Part shown: piece by piece, positions 7,493-14,291 of the stretch
Numbering within the stretch: the stretch's first letter is position 1
How the letters are laid out: the number at the start of each line of letters is the position of its first letter
Notes under the pieces: model-generated
Databases searched by the model: none
What the model saw: the letters and a program-made list of their open reading frames with translations, nothing else
What the model was told of the DNA's origin: nothing
Translations under genes and position numbers: made by a program
IMG/VR virus record: IMGVR_UViG_3300027749_000284
Span: 1-35,497 of that record
DNA length: 35,497 bases
Strand: one strand, 5' to 3'
Source of the DNA: a virus

Positions 7493-7790
7493 CTTTTTTA
7501 AATTGACCGTTAATCATTTTTCCCGTACGTTTTGATATAACATTGTATGCACTCTCTAAACAAGACTCAAGACTTAAGCCTTGCATCTCTGCTTGGATGA
7601 TGATAGTTACAAATATATCTCCTAAAGCGTCAATTATTTCTTCTCTATTATCGTTAACAATAGCATCTTTAAGCTCGTGTACTTCTTCCCAAGTTTTCAT
7701 TGCTTGTGTCATTGTAGTTGCTTTTTCAAGTATTCCTTTTTCTCTTGACCAATCAATAACTAACGCTTCTAATTCTGTGTAATTTTTCAT
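7485..7790 (-). CDS. MazG-like nucleotide pyrophosphohydrolase
   Basis: A 101-residue all-alpha protein with the MazG acidic metal sites: KTWEEVHELKDAIVNDN (E..xE..xD) and REEIIDALGDIFVTIIIQAE (EE..D..GD), then GLSLESCLESAYNVISKRTG. MazG-type enzymes hydrolyse NTPs to NMP plus pyrophosphate, and phage versions are thought to lower ppGpp or remove non-canonical nucleotides. It is short, like the phage forms. It sits in the leftward operon near the replication genes, so a role in the nucleotide pool during replication is likely. Confidence 0.85.
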   Translation of the reverse strand: MKNYTELEALVIDWSREKGILEKATTMTQAMKTWEEVHELKDAIVNDNREEIIDALGDIFVTIIIQAEMQGLSLESCLESAYNVISKRTGKMINGQFKKDE

Positions 7791-7803
7791 AACTTATTTC
7801 TTT

Positions 7804-7998
7804 TTAACTGCAATTAATATCATAACTTCTTTCTTTTTTCCATTCAATTTCTTCTTCTTTACGACTTCTTTCTTGTTGCCATTTAACACCATCTGTGAAT
7901 ATTTTTATGTAATGTTTTTTATTATTTTGAAACATTATTTCGTTACCCCAATTTTCTATTGCATACTTTTCAGCCGCTTCTTCAAATGTTTCTTCCAT
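7804..7998 (-). CDS. Small paralogue of the GxKWQQERS family
   Basis: A 64-residue protein beginning MEETFEEAAEKYAIENWGNE with the mid-protein block FTDGVKWQQERSRKEEEI. The same LEEAAE/KWQQERS pattern recurs at 8169-9134, so these are duplicated genes. The family is frequent in phages of Bacteroidota; the function is unknown. Only part of the ERSYSEEDMRKA signature is present here: the protein ends early in WKKERSYDINCS. Confidence 0.7.
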   Translation of the reverse strand: MEETFEEAAEKYAIENWGNEIMFQNNKKHYIKIFTDGVKWQQERSRKEEEIEWKKERSYDINCS

Positions 7999-8000
7999 AA

Positions 8001-8165
8001 TTAATCTTCTTTTAATCCTAAATAATTAGATAAAACATATAGCCAAACTAATGTTACTATAGTTAATTCCTCTTTTGCAAAACTTTGTTTAGCAGCAACA
8101 ATTCCAATCACTCCTATTCCAAGAATTAACAATATTGAATTTATAATTTTCATAGTTTCTTTCAT
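8001..8165 (-). CDS. Small membrane protein (54 aa)
   Basis: The frame from ATG 8165 gives MKETMKIINSILLILGIGVI, then GIVAAKQSFAKEELTIVTLV and WLYVLSNYLGLKED. There are two hydrophobic spans (about residues 6-24 and 37-50) with a short charged linker, so it is a predicted two-pass membrane protein. Another in-frame ATG at 8153 is also possible. It sits between two members of the KWQQERS family and stops three bases before the next start. Confidence 0.6.
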   Translation of the reverse strand: MKETMKIINSILLILGIGVIGIVAAKQSFAKEELTIVTLVWLYVLSNYLGLKED

Positions 8166-8168
8166 AAC

Positions 8169-8372
8169 TTATTTATTTTTATGTTGTATCATCCAACCTT
8201 CAAAAGTATGATATTCCGCTCTCCATTCAAAAGCTTTTCTCATGTCTTCCTCGCTATAGCTTCTTTCTTGTTGAGAAAACAAACTCGGTAATATTTCATC
8301 AACTAATGTTTCAACATCAATTGAGTTGCCTTTATTGTAACCCCACTTTGCTAGTTCTTTTCTAAAATCCAT
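8169..8372 (-). CDS. Small paralogue of the KWQQERS family
   Basis: A 67-residue protein with ILPSLFSQQERSYSEEDMRK in its middle. The block SQQERSYSEEDMRKAFEW is shared with the protein at 8376-8636 and matches the widespread phage motif QER-Y-SEEE-M-A. The start is preceded by AAATAAGTTATGG, identical at several junctions of this array. Function unknown. Confidence 0.7.
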   Translation of the reverse strand: MDFRKELAKWGYNKGNSIDVETLVDEILPSLFSQQERSYSEEDMRKAFEWRAEYHTFEGWMIQHKNK

Positions 8373-8375
8373 AAC

Positions 8376-8636
8376 TTATTTCTTTTTAAATTGTTCAATG
8401 ATTGAATTTTCAGAATGTGTCTCTTCTAATCCGTAAGTACAAATTTCAGTTAATCCTGATAAATCAATAAAATCCCCAATTTCTTTATCTAAAGTACATA
8501 ACCTCGCTAATTGAATTGCTTTTCTCATATCTTCTTCGCTATAACTTCTTTCTTGTTGCCATTTAGCGCCATCAAAAAAAATATCCGTTTTTGTACCTAA
8601 AACTTTCAAATTAGCTTCTTCAAGTGTTTCTTCCAT
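8376..8636 (-). CDS. Small paralogue of the KWQQERS family
   Basis: An 86-residue protein starting MEETLEEANLKVLGTKTDIF and containing FDGAKWQQERSYSEEDMRKA. The second half (LDKEIGDFIDLSGLTEICTYG) differs from its neighbours. The first half clearly matches the paralogues at 7804-7998 and 8640-9134. No catalytic residues are apparent. Confidence 0.7.
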   Translation of the reverse strand: MEETLEEANLKVLGTKTDIFFDGAKWQQERSYSEEDMRKAIQLARLCTLDKEIGDFIDLSGLTEICTYGLEETHSENSIIEQFKKK

Positions 8637-8639
8637 AAC

Positions 8640-9134
8640 TTATTTATTTTGAAAATTATTCCACCACTCTTTTACTTCTAAAGAATTTTTAAATTTTTTA
8701 TTGGAACAAAGTAATAATGCCCATATAATTTCTTCTTCACTTCTTTCCTTTTGCCATTTAGCACCATTTATAAAATCTAATTTATTAATAGCTGAAGGAT
8801 ATTCATCCTCATAAACTAAACCGGTTTGATTTTCCCAATCATCTGAATATCTTTCAGCAGCTTCTTCAAGTGCCTCTTTATCAAAATTAATAAACTCATA
8901 GGCTGAAGCTCTATTGTCTAATATTTCTTCTTTTGGAATTACTCTTATTTCGTGTTTAAAAGCTTCTTCATACATTGCTAATTCTTCATCTTTTTTCATC
9001 ATATCTATTAAGTTTTTATAAGTTTTACATATATTACAGAATAATTCATTAGTAAGTCCATTAGAAATGATTATACTACATTCATTACATAGTGTAGCAC
9101 CTGTTCCGTTATTTAATTTGTGAATTGGTCTCAT
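8640..9134 (-). CDS. KWQQERS-family protein with N-terminal zinc-ribbon
   Basis: A 164-residue protein in which the usual LEEAAERYSDDW...FINGAKWQKERSEEEI core follows an N-terminal cysteine-rich part: TLCNECSIIISNGL and FCNICKTYKN (two CxxC pairs) suggest a zinc ribbon. This makes it the longest member of the array and possibly a fusion of a small zinc protein and a KWQQERS module. The C-terminus, KEWWNNFQNK, is a common ending in these phage proteins. Function unknown. Confidence 0.72.
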   Translation of the reverse strand: MRPIHKLNNGTGATLCNECSIIISNGLTNELFCNICKTYKNLIDMMKKDEELAMYEEAFKHEIRVIPKEEILDNRASAYEFINFDKEALEEAAERYSDDWENQTGLVYEDEYPSAINKLDFINGAKWQKERSEEEIIWALLLCSNKKFKNSLEVKEWWNNFQNK

Positions 9135-9136
9135 AA

Positions 9137-9517
9137 TTATCCATATATTACTTCTCCCATTACCATGTACTGAAATACAACATCGCTACTATCCGCATCT
9201 CCAATGCCTTCAATCTCATTCTCCAATGCCCATTTAAAATCTTCAGAAGATGATAGTTCGGCAATCCTACTCATTAATGTTTTCCGGCTTAATATCCCTA
9301 TTACTTCCTCCGAATCCTCAGAGTCATGTATGGGTATCTCAAGGGTATGGTCTAAGACTGCTTTCAATATCGCTGAACTGATATAAGGGTCTTCTTTCTT
9401 AGGTATCATTCTCCTTATCTTATCCCTAGACTCAGGGGTTAAGTAGGCCCAATAGTTACTGCCTCCCTCTAATGCTGTTACGCATACATTCTCTAATACA
9501 TCTCTATCTACTTCCAT
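9137..9517 (-). CDS. Conserved phage protein (ALEGGSNYW family)
   Basis: A 126-residue protein. The phrase VTALEGGSNYWAYL at residues 12-25 is a signature I have met in many phage proteins of unknown function. Later blocks read TLEIPIHDSEDSEEV and FKWALENEIEGIGDADSSD, which is acidic. No known enzyme motif. It begins two bases after the stop of its upstream neighbour in the operon. Confidence 0.7.
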   Translation of the reverse strand: MEVDRDVLENVCVTALEGGSNYWAYLTPESRDKIRRMIPKKEDPYISSAILKAVLDHTLEIPIHDSEDSEEVIGILSRKTLMSRIAELSSSEDFKWALENEIEGIGDADSSDVVFQYMVMGEVIYG

Positions 9518-9519
9518 AA

Positions 9520-9786
9520 TTATCTTCTTTTAATATTCATACTTTCTGCTATTCTCTGTATAGATGTCCAAGTGTTCTCTATAACTGCTACGTTGTTTAG
9601 AGCCATATCTAATATTGTCATGGCCTCTTGCTTAGTACATACATACTGCTCAATAATATCATCTACCTCCCATAGAGATTCAATATAATACCCGTAGCTT
9701 TTTAATATTTTCTTAGCCATGTCTAAGTCTTTTAATGCTTTATCTGTAATAGATTGCATTGTCTCATTGGTTTGATTTAATTCCAT
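9520..9786 (-). CDS. Hypothetical helical protein (88 aa)
   Basis: Starts MELNQTNETMQSITDKALKD and contains DIIEQYVCTKQEAMTILDMA and a last helix VIENTWTSIQRIAESMNIKRR. It is entirely helical in appearance. The ATG is preceded by the leader AAATCAAATGG, seen before several leftward genes. No function recognised. Confidence 0.65.
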   Translation of the reverse strand: MELNQTNETMQSITDKALKDLDMAKKILKSYGYYIESLWEVDDIIEQYVCTKQEAMTILDMALNNVAVIENTWTSIQRIAESMNIKRR

Positions 9787-9796
9787 TTGATTTGAT

Positions 9797-10021
9797 TTAA
9801 TTGTTAGTATTCAGTATTTTAATTATTTCATCTCTATTAGGCATATGATTTCTACATTTAGTACATGTACATTGTTCAATAGAAAATCTACCACAATATG
9901 GACTAAATATATATCCTGCATCAATAAGCTTTTTATACTCACCATTACCTATCCATCTTTGTAAAGTTTTAGGATTAGATATTCTTAATGTACCACACAT
10001 TGGCGCTTCCCATTGTTCCAT
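9797..10021 (-). CDS. Small Cys-rich protein (74 aa)
   Basis: A 74-residue protein with cysteines in MCGTLRISNP, SPYCGRF and EQCTCTKCRNHMPNRDE. The CxCxxC cluster near residues 51-56 plus the other cysteines suggest one zinc site. The segment TLQRWIGNGEYKKLIDAGYI looks like a helix-turn-helix of the MerR/winged type, in line with a DNA-binding role, but that is only an impression. Its transcript lies downstream of the tRNA region. Confidence 0.6.
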   Translation of the reverse strand: MEQWEAPMCGTLRISNPKTLQRWIGNGEYKKLIDAGYIFSPYCGRFSIEQCTCTKCRNHMPNRDEIIKILNTNN

Positions 10022-10052
10022 TTGATTTTATTTAATTGTTAATATTTTTAGC

Positions 10053-10136
10053 ACCCATAACACACAGCGATTAAAATCGTGTACATGTTATTAGGGTCAC
10101 GTAGTTATGGAGCATTCGCTAACCTATAATAACTAC
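10053..10136. ncRNA. Two strong hairpins in noncoding region
   Basis: Bases 10053-10097 contain a long stem (ACCCATAACA with TGTTAT-TA-GGGT, one two-base bulge) enclosing a smaller CGAT/ATCG hairpin. Directly next to it, 10101-10108 and 10129-10136 form an eight-base-pair perfect stem (GTAGTTAT / ATAACTAC). They sit just outside the 3' end of the leftward tRNA region. Whether they are terminators, processing signals or a small RNA cannot be decided: neither has a clear U-tract. Confidence 0.4.
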
Positions 10137-10370
10137 TTGCTGAGAACTCATTTGCGGTGTGTCGAATATCTTCAACTTCCAATCCTTTCTCAAGGGAGCA
10201 CCACATTCAATATTACTATTGATATCTTTATGTAAATAACAACTTCATAGATGCTTTAGCTAAAGAGAAGTTTAATCATCATTTTTATCTACAAAGGTTC
10301 AATGTTTAGCCTTTATTGTTTGCTACTTGATACTTAGCCTCAGTACCCAATCCTCTTATAGCCGATTTTG

Positions 10371-10450
10371 TGGGCAAGACAGGATTCGAACCTGCAAAAG
10401 ATTTCTCAACCTAGCATCGCTACGCTTGTGTACCATTCCAACACTTACCC
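10371..10450 (-). tRNA. tRNA, Leu-like body with unusual anticodon arm
   Basis: Leftward strand: a seven-base-pair acceptor stem (GGGTAAG with CTTGCCC, one G-U pair), an A discriminator at 10371, and a classical T arm GCAGGTTCGAATCCTGT. The D-arm TTGGAATGGTACACAA and a 13-base variable region resemble tRNA-Leu (type II). The anticodon arm does not form a normal five-pair, seven-base loop: the best fit, GCGTA / TAGGT with loop GCGATGC, has a G-G mismatch, C in place of U33, and GAT as nominal anticodon. CCA is not encoded. Also, a rightward frame over it contains the peptide DRIRTC, a known shadow of tRNA genes, which supports the call. Confidence 0.75.
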
Positions 10451-10601
10451 GTTTGCTTGTCTTTCCAAGCTGTCAATCTTATTGTAATTTCAGGACTATG
10501 AGTGAGGTGCAAGCGCAACCCCGAGCAGCTACTGAATTAACCAATGGCATTACAACGGCCTACATTACCGATAAGTAAGGATTCCAAATTGCTGCTCACA
10601 T

Positions 10602-10871
10602 TTATTCTATTTCCGAAATTGCTTCTCTAAGCATATCGGATTGTGTCTTTAATAACATTTTCTCTATTATTTCACTTGTAGCTAAGAATAGAATAACATT
10701 GTAATCGAAATTATCGTGAATCATTTCTGCTAATTCACTTCGCTTCTGATTGTCTCTCATAACAAAATTAGCAAATATTGAATTTAGTTTTTGGTGTATC
10801 TCCTCTTTTTCGATTTTAATATCTAATGCCTTTAATGAGTTTTCTTTCTTGTGATTGAATTTAATTTTCAT
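10602..10871 (-). CDS. Hypothetical helical protein (89 aa)
   Basis: Starts MKIKFNHKKENSLKALDIKI and continues with helices IHQKLNSIFANFVMRDNQKR and MLLKTQSDMLREAISEIE. Rich in charged residues. No recognised family. It lies immediately upstream (in transcription) of the noncoding tRNA region. Confidence 0.6.
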   Translation of the reverse strand: MKIKFNHKKENSLKALDIKIEKEEIHQKLNSIFANFVMRDNQKRSELAEMIHDNFDYNVILFLATSEIIEKMLLKTQSDMLREAISEIE

Positions 10872-10883
10872 GTTTGTTTATTA

Positions 10884-11066
10884 TTAGTAGTTATTTGTTG
10901 TTGTTTGCACAAATATAGTGCTATAATTCTCTTTTTTGTACCATACAATGAAGTTATCTCCACAATTACTATTTAATTTATGGCATAAACTCTTTGCTTT
11001 GTATAAACTACTGACCTTAGTCAGTAGTTCGTTACATCCTCTGTATTCTAAATAGACACAGTACAT
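10884..11066 (-). CDS. Hypothetical protein (60 aa)
   Basis: A 60-residue protein beginning MYCVYLEYRGCNELLTKVSS, with KAKSLCHKLNSNCGDNFIVW in the middle. Beta-alpha-beta pattern typical of a tiny phage host-takeover protein; several cysteines but no clear metal motif. Its start overlaps the end of the 49-residue gene by 19 bases. Confidence 0.55.
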   Translation of the reverse strand: MYCVYLEYRGCNELLTKVSSLYKAKSLCHKLNSNCGDNFIVWYKKENYSTIFVQTTTNNY

Positions 11067-11197
11067 TTCTTCTCTTTAATAGGTTTGACACTGTTCTTAT
11101 ATACTCTGTCGAACGCTTCGCTCATGCGTTTGTTGTCTGCCAAATGAACGCTCTTTATATTTACTAGCCATTCATAAAATCTGTTTACGTCTTCCAT
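11048..11197 (-). CDS. Small hypothetical protein (49 aa)
   Basis: The frame from ATG 11197 to TAG 11048-11050 reads MEDVNRFYEWLVNIKSVHLA, DNKRMSEAFDRVYKNSVKPI and KEKKCTVSI. It has a plausible helix with a basic end. Its start lies within TTCCATAATTATGATAG, one of the repeated start contexts of this operon. No family recognised. Confidence 0.5.
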   Translation of the reverse strand: MEDVNRFYEWLVNIKSVHLADNKRMSEAFDRVYKNSVKPIKEKKCTVSI

Positions 11198-11210
11198 AAT
11201 TATGATAGTT

Positions 11211-12056
11211 TTAATAGTCTGAATTGATTGCTTTGTATAGGTCTGTTATTGTGTCTACATTATTTAAATGCATCATCTCCTCTAGGTCGCCAAGGGATGT
11301 CTCAGCGTCAGGGTCTAGGTTATATATCTCACATAGATACTCATATAACTCCCATTCATCGTATAGGACACCGTCCTCCTCATTAAATCCATAATTGTAA
11401 TCATCTTTCTTTACAGTACTGATTGGTTCATCATCCCATGCATCATTCCATGCATCATCCCATGCTGAAACAGTAGCTCCGGGTTTGGCTACCTTTTGAT
11501 TACCATAGTACACATAAGACTTATACTCTTTGTACGAATCATTTGAGTACCAATTGCCACTAGACCATGCACCTAGCTCCTCGTTGATAATGGTATACTT
11601 ATCCTTATTGTCTAAGAAGATTAACTTACTATAGCCTATATACTCTGATATGAAATACTTACTCATCTCACATGATAAGAACTCATGTTTGAATTTCTTA
11701 AGCATATCATTGAACTCATAGGTATCTGAGAAACTTTTGTTACCTAATCCCTTGATGACTCCATTGTGTACGAATCCTAGGTTATCATTGGTAAGGAATG
11801 GATGAAGATTATGCTCACCATTGTATCCACTAGTAGCGATACGAAAATGCAGGACGATATTGCCAATGGACTTATCATCACGTAACTCGTTATACTTCTC
11901 AAGGTAATCATCATACTCGTATGACTTGAATACATTTAGCTTATTGTTCTTGGTCCATAGAAGGCCGGCTCCCATGTCATTGTTATCCCAAGAGTTTTGA
12001 ATTTGATTTTTAGGTAATCTACCACCTTTTTTACAGTTTAAAATTGCTATGCACAT
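11211..12056 (-). CDS. Class-II glutamine amidotransferase (Ntn-type)
   Basis: This 281-residue protein begins MCIAILNCKKGGRL: the N-terminal Cys2 becomes the nucleophile after Met removal, as in class-II glutaminases. Family blocks are intact: NDMGAGLLW (28-34), VLHFRIATSG (68-77, substrate-binding Arg), NLHPF (83-87), GFVHNG (94-99) and a Ser-Asp-Thr at 110-112. It should release ammonia from glutamine for a partner enzyme. Its neighbour is a predicted amidoligase, so the pair probably forms amide or peptide bonds on an acceptor, using ammonia or an amine. The C-terminal half is unusual, with the acidic tandem AWDDAWNDAWDDEP and DLEEMMHLNNVDT, which could be a partner-binding tail. Confidence 0.82.
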   Translation of the reverse strand: MCIAILNCKKGGRLPKNQIQNSWDNNDMGAGLLWTKNNKLNVFKSYEYDDYLEKYNELRDDKSIGNIVLHFRIATSGYNGEHNLHPFLTNDNLGFVHNGVIKGLGNKSFSDTYEFNDMLKKFKHEFLSCEMSKYFISEYIGYSKLIFLDNKDKYTIINEELGAWSSGNWYSNDSYKEYKSYVYYGNQKVAKPGATVSAWDDAWNDAWDDEPISTVKKDDYNYGFNEEDGVLYDEWELYEYLCEIYNLDPDAETSLGDLEEMMHLNNVDTITDLYKAINSDY

Positions 12057-12067
12057 AATGTTTGTTT

Positions 12068-13315
12068 TTATTTATTATTATTATTATTATTTTTATCGTT
12101 GATATCTAACCCCTCGAATTGTTTAGTGAACTGCACGAACCTAGTCTTTAACTCAACTAACTTGTCATCTGAATAGACTTGACTAAGTAACTTTGTGAAC
12201 TTGGTGTCCACATTATAGTATGCTCTGATGATGTCCGATGTTGGGTGCTGTAGTATCATCATAAGTAACTTACTTCTCCACTTCAATGATTTAACATTTC
12301 GTACGGCACTAATAATCCTGAACTCCACCCTATTGTCATGTATCTTGATGGCTTGGTACTTCTCGTTCTCATTCTTAAGGTCGTTATTGTTCTTACCTTT
12401 GCAGTAATTCTTGTCGACTCTACCATAGTATAAAGCATAGAACAGTGGTGTATAACCCTTTATCTTCTCAAACATTTCCTCACCCGATAACCCTACCTCT
12501 GATAAATGTATATGACCACCACAACTTAATGATGTATCGGCATTGATATGCTCAACGAGTACGCTATTGCCCTCAATGTGCTTGAATATCTTATCAATAT
12601 TGAACTCAAACGTAGGACTGATTAACTCATAGCCTGAGTAATCATCAAGACTTCCATCTCGTTCCTTTCTCCATGTATCAGCTGTCTCATTCTCAAAGTC
12701 ATTTATATTGATACTACGCAATACATCAAAGTCTTCTTTCTCAATCTCATAGCCAATACGATACTTTGATTTGCCGTCAAAGTTAATTGTCCCATAGCTA
12801 CCATTATGATAACCTCTAGTGTAATCCTCACTATCGTCCTCCTCTCTATCCTCGGGATATGTGTAATATTCTCCGGAATCACTATGGTAGTATACGTTGT
12901 CTCTAAAATCCCAATCGTTGGTATCTTCTACATACACAATATCGTAGTACTCTTGGGCATCGCAATCATAGTATTCACCACGAAACTCTATCCAATCTGA
13001 ATTCCTTTGTGCATAAGACTCGCTATACGTCTGCGAGTGACCTCTGCCCTCGTGTACAATAACCCCATAGTCATCATGGTAGTACTCCTCATTGCCCATA
13101 CAAAAGAACGATAAGTCACGGTCAAGTATCTTACCGTGATGGTCATACACATAGGCCTCTTCTGAGAACATATACTGCTCGCTCTCAATGTAGCAATTCT
13201 CGGCTAACTCGTCTAGCGTTACGTATTCTTGCTCGATACTTCTGATTGCCTTTTCAATCATACCTCTGTCTTCGTTGAATACTCCGTAAAGTACTCTTAA
13301 ATCTGATAATTCCAT
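12068..13315 (-). CDS. Amidoligase (COOH-NH2 ligase, ATP-grasp-like)
   Basis: A 415-residue protein. The C-terminal two thirds carry the amidoligase motifs in order: YRIGYEIEKED (185-195), KERDGSLDDY (217-226), GYELISP (228-234), SCGGHIHLS (264-272), KYQAIKIHD (319-327) and RVEFRI (329-334). These are the ATP- and metal-binding positions of the COOH-NH2 ligase group described with ATP-grasp and glutamine-synthetase-like enzymes. The N-terminal 180 residues contain Tyr/Asp-rich repeats (EEYYHDDYGVIVHEG, EYYDCDAQEYYD, VYYHSDSGEYYTY), a substrate- or partner-binding module. It forms an operon with the class-II glutaminase at 11211-12056, the gap being 11 bases. Known pairs of this type are thought to modify peptides, lipids or other metabolites; the substrate here cannot be read. 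The C-terminus ends in an Asn-rich tract. Confidence 0.82.
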   Translation of the reverse strand: MELSDLRVLYGVFNEDRGMIEKAIRSIEQEYVTLDELAENCYIESEQYMFSEEAYVYDHHGKILDRDLSFFCMGNEEYYHDDYGVIVHEGRGHSQTYSESYAQRNSDWIEFRGEYYDCDAQEYYDIVYVEDTNDWDFRDNVYYHSDSGEYYTYPEDREEDDSEDYTRGYHNGSYGTINFDGKSKYRIGYEIEKEDFDVLRSININDFENETADTWRKERDGSLDDYSGYELISPTFEFNIDKIFKHIEGNSVLVEHINADTSLSCGGHIHLSEVGLSGEEMFEKIKGYTPLFYALYYGRVDKNYCKGKNNNDLKNENEKYQAIKIHDNRVEFRIISAVRNVKSLKWRSKLLMMILQHPTSDIIRAYYNVDTKFTKLLSQVYSDDKLVELKTRFVQFTKQFEGLDINDKNNNNNNK

Positions 13316-13328
13316 AATAGTGATAGTT

Positions 13329-13658
13329 TTACTTGGTTAATAAATTAAATTCTTCAGTTAGTCTTTCCTTGTTGTCACTCTTTCTTGTGTACTCCATGTC
13401 ATCCATAGCGTATGTTTTAGTAAGCCACCAAGTCACACCCATGATATTTTCCTCATTGGTGCTACATCCCCATGTCATTACATGTGTGTCGTTCTTTCTT
13501 ACTCTGAATAAGAATTGTATAGGATACATTGGCGATATACCTCCCATCAATTTGATTTCATATGTAATCTCAAAGCCCGATGCTGTTCGTAAGACACCGT
13601 CTTTGTATTCTACAAAATTTAATTTGTTTAGGCCGGCAATAAAATGTTCTGTGTCCAT
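13329..13658 (-). CDS. Hypothetical protein (109 aa)
   Basis: Starts MDTEHFIAGLNKLNFVEYKD and contains EITYEIKLMGGISPMYPIQF, THVMTWGCSTNEENIMG and ITWWLTKTYAMDD-like blocks. Mixed alpha/beta. No family recognised. It begins with a leader of the AAAACC-AA-TAG type shared with later genes (13655-13680). Co-operonic with the amidoligase pair, so it could be a modifying or partner protein for it. Confidence 0.58.
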   Translation of the reverse strand: MDTEHFIAGLNKLNFVEYKDGVLRTASGFEITYEIKLMGGISPMYPIQFLFRVRKNDTHVMTWGCSTNEENIMGVTWWLTKTYAMDDMEYTRKSDNKERLTEEFNLLTK

Positions 13659-13661
13659 AAT

Positions 13662-13952
13662 CTAGTTGGTTTTAATTGTTGGGTAATACTTTTCTAAAAA
13701 CTCTGTTCTATACTTTTTAAACTGTGGCCAAAACTCATCACATGGTATGAAAACGAAATCTGTCTCTACCTCAAATAAAATGCGGTCTGTTTGCGTACTC
13801 TGTATAAGTAATATTTTTGACTCTAAGTCAAAGTGTCCAAAGTTTAGCCACCTTGGTGACTCTCTTGGCGTACCTATTAGCATGAACATTGCACAATGTT
13901 GGTGCATCTCAAAGTCTAGGTTATCTTTGATGGGTGTTATGTAATCTTCCAT
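13662..13952 (-). CDS. Hypothetical protein (96 aa)
   Basis: A 96-residue protein starting MEDYITPIKDNLDFEMHQHC with blocks RWLNFGHFDLESKILLIQST and VETDFVFIPCDEFWPQFKK. It looks like a compact beta-rich domain. No function seen. Downstream of the amidoligase system in the same direction. Confidence 0.55.
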   Translation of the reverse strand: MEDYITPIKDNLDFEMHQHCAMFMLIGTPRESPRWLNFGHFDLESKILLIQSTQTDRILFEVETDFVFIPCDEFWPQFKKYRTEFLEKYYPTIKTN

Positions 13953-13954
13953 AA

Positions 13955-14278
13955 TTATTTGTTTAATTGATTAAGAATAATCTCCTCTATTGAGTATGAT
14001 GTATTTCTAAGTTCTTGTGCCTCATCGTCTATCTGTAAATATTCCTCACTTAAATAACGATACTCAGCGTTAGGATTCATAAACAACTTACTCTCATCTT
14101 CCTCGTATTCTTTTAACTTTAAATTCAATACTTTTAATTTATCGGTTGACTCTTTTTCAAACTTAGCAACGATACTGTTTGCTTCGTGTTCACTTGTAAA
14201 TACTCCTAGTGCTCTTTTGTTATAAAGCTCATTACGCTCGTCAGAATAATTTTCGTTAATTTGATATACTTTTTCCAT
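13955..14278 (-). CDS. Hypothetical coiled-coil protein (107 aa)
   Basis: Starts MEKVYQINENYSDERNELYN and carries the helical stretch AKFEKESTDKLKVLNLKLKE followed by YRYLSEEYLQIDDEAQELRN. Heptad-like spacing suggests a coiled coil. The VFTSEHEANSIV segment is typical of small proteins that add an entry to a counter-like helix. Its leader AAAACTATCACTATTATGG is identical to that before the gene at 12068-13315. Confidence 0.57.
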   Translation of the reverse strand: MEKVYQINENYSDERNELYNKRALGVFTSEHEANSIVAKFEKESTDKLKVLNLKLKEYEEDESKLFMNPNAEYRYLSEEYLQIDDEAQELRNTSYSIEEIILNQLNK

Positions 14279-14291
14279 AATAGTGATAGTT

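Larger units (their letters stand above)
10022..10601. other. Noncoding stretch of 580 bases around the tRNA
   Basis: No plausible protein gene occurs here on either strand; the 83-codon rightward frame at 10327-10578 is a tRNA shadow. It holds the hairpin pair at 10053-10136, the tRNA at 10371-10450 and a tRNA-sized inverted pair at 10482-10555. The rest shows no feature I can support. It is the largest gap inside the leftward block. Confidence 0.6.

Noticed and set aside
10482-10555. Second tRNA
   Set aside because: No TTCRA T-loop and no regular D-arm, even though the end stem is perfect. Listed only as a finding.
10327-10578. Rightward 83-codon frame across the tRNA region
   Set aside because: Its peptide includes DRIRTC, the familiar shadow of a tRNA gene on the other strand; no leader or promoter; flanked by leftward genes.
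12806-13000. Hydrophobic 64-codon rightward frame inside the amidoligase gene
   Set aside because: The hydrophobic run is the reverse complement of the Asp/Tyr-rich repeat part, a usual cause of false membrane proteins.
12988-13188. 66-codon leftward frame inside the amidoligase gene
   Set aside because: It is wholly in another frame of the 415-residue protein, which has all its motifs. Shadow.
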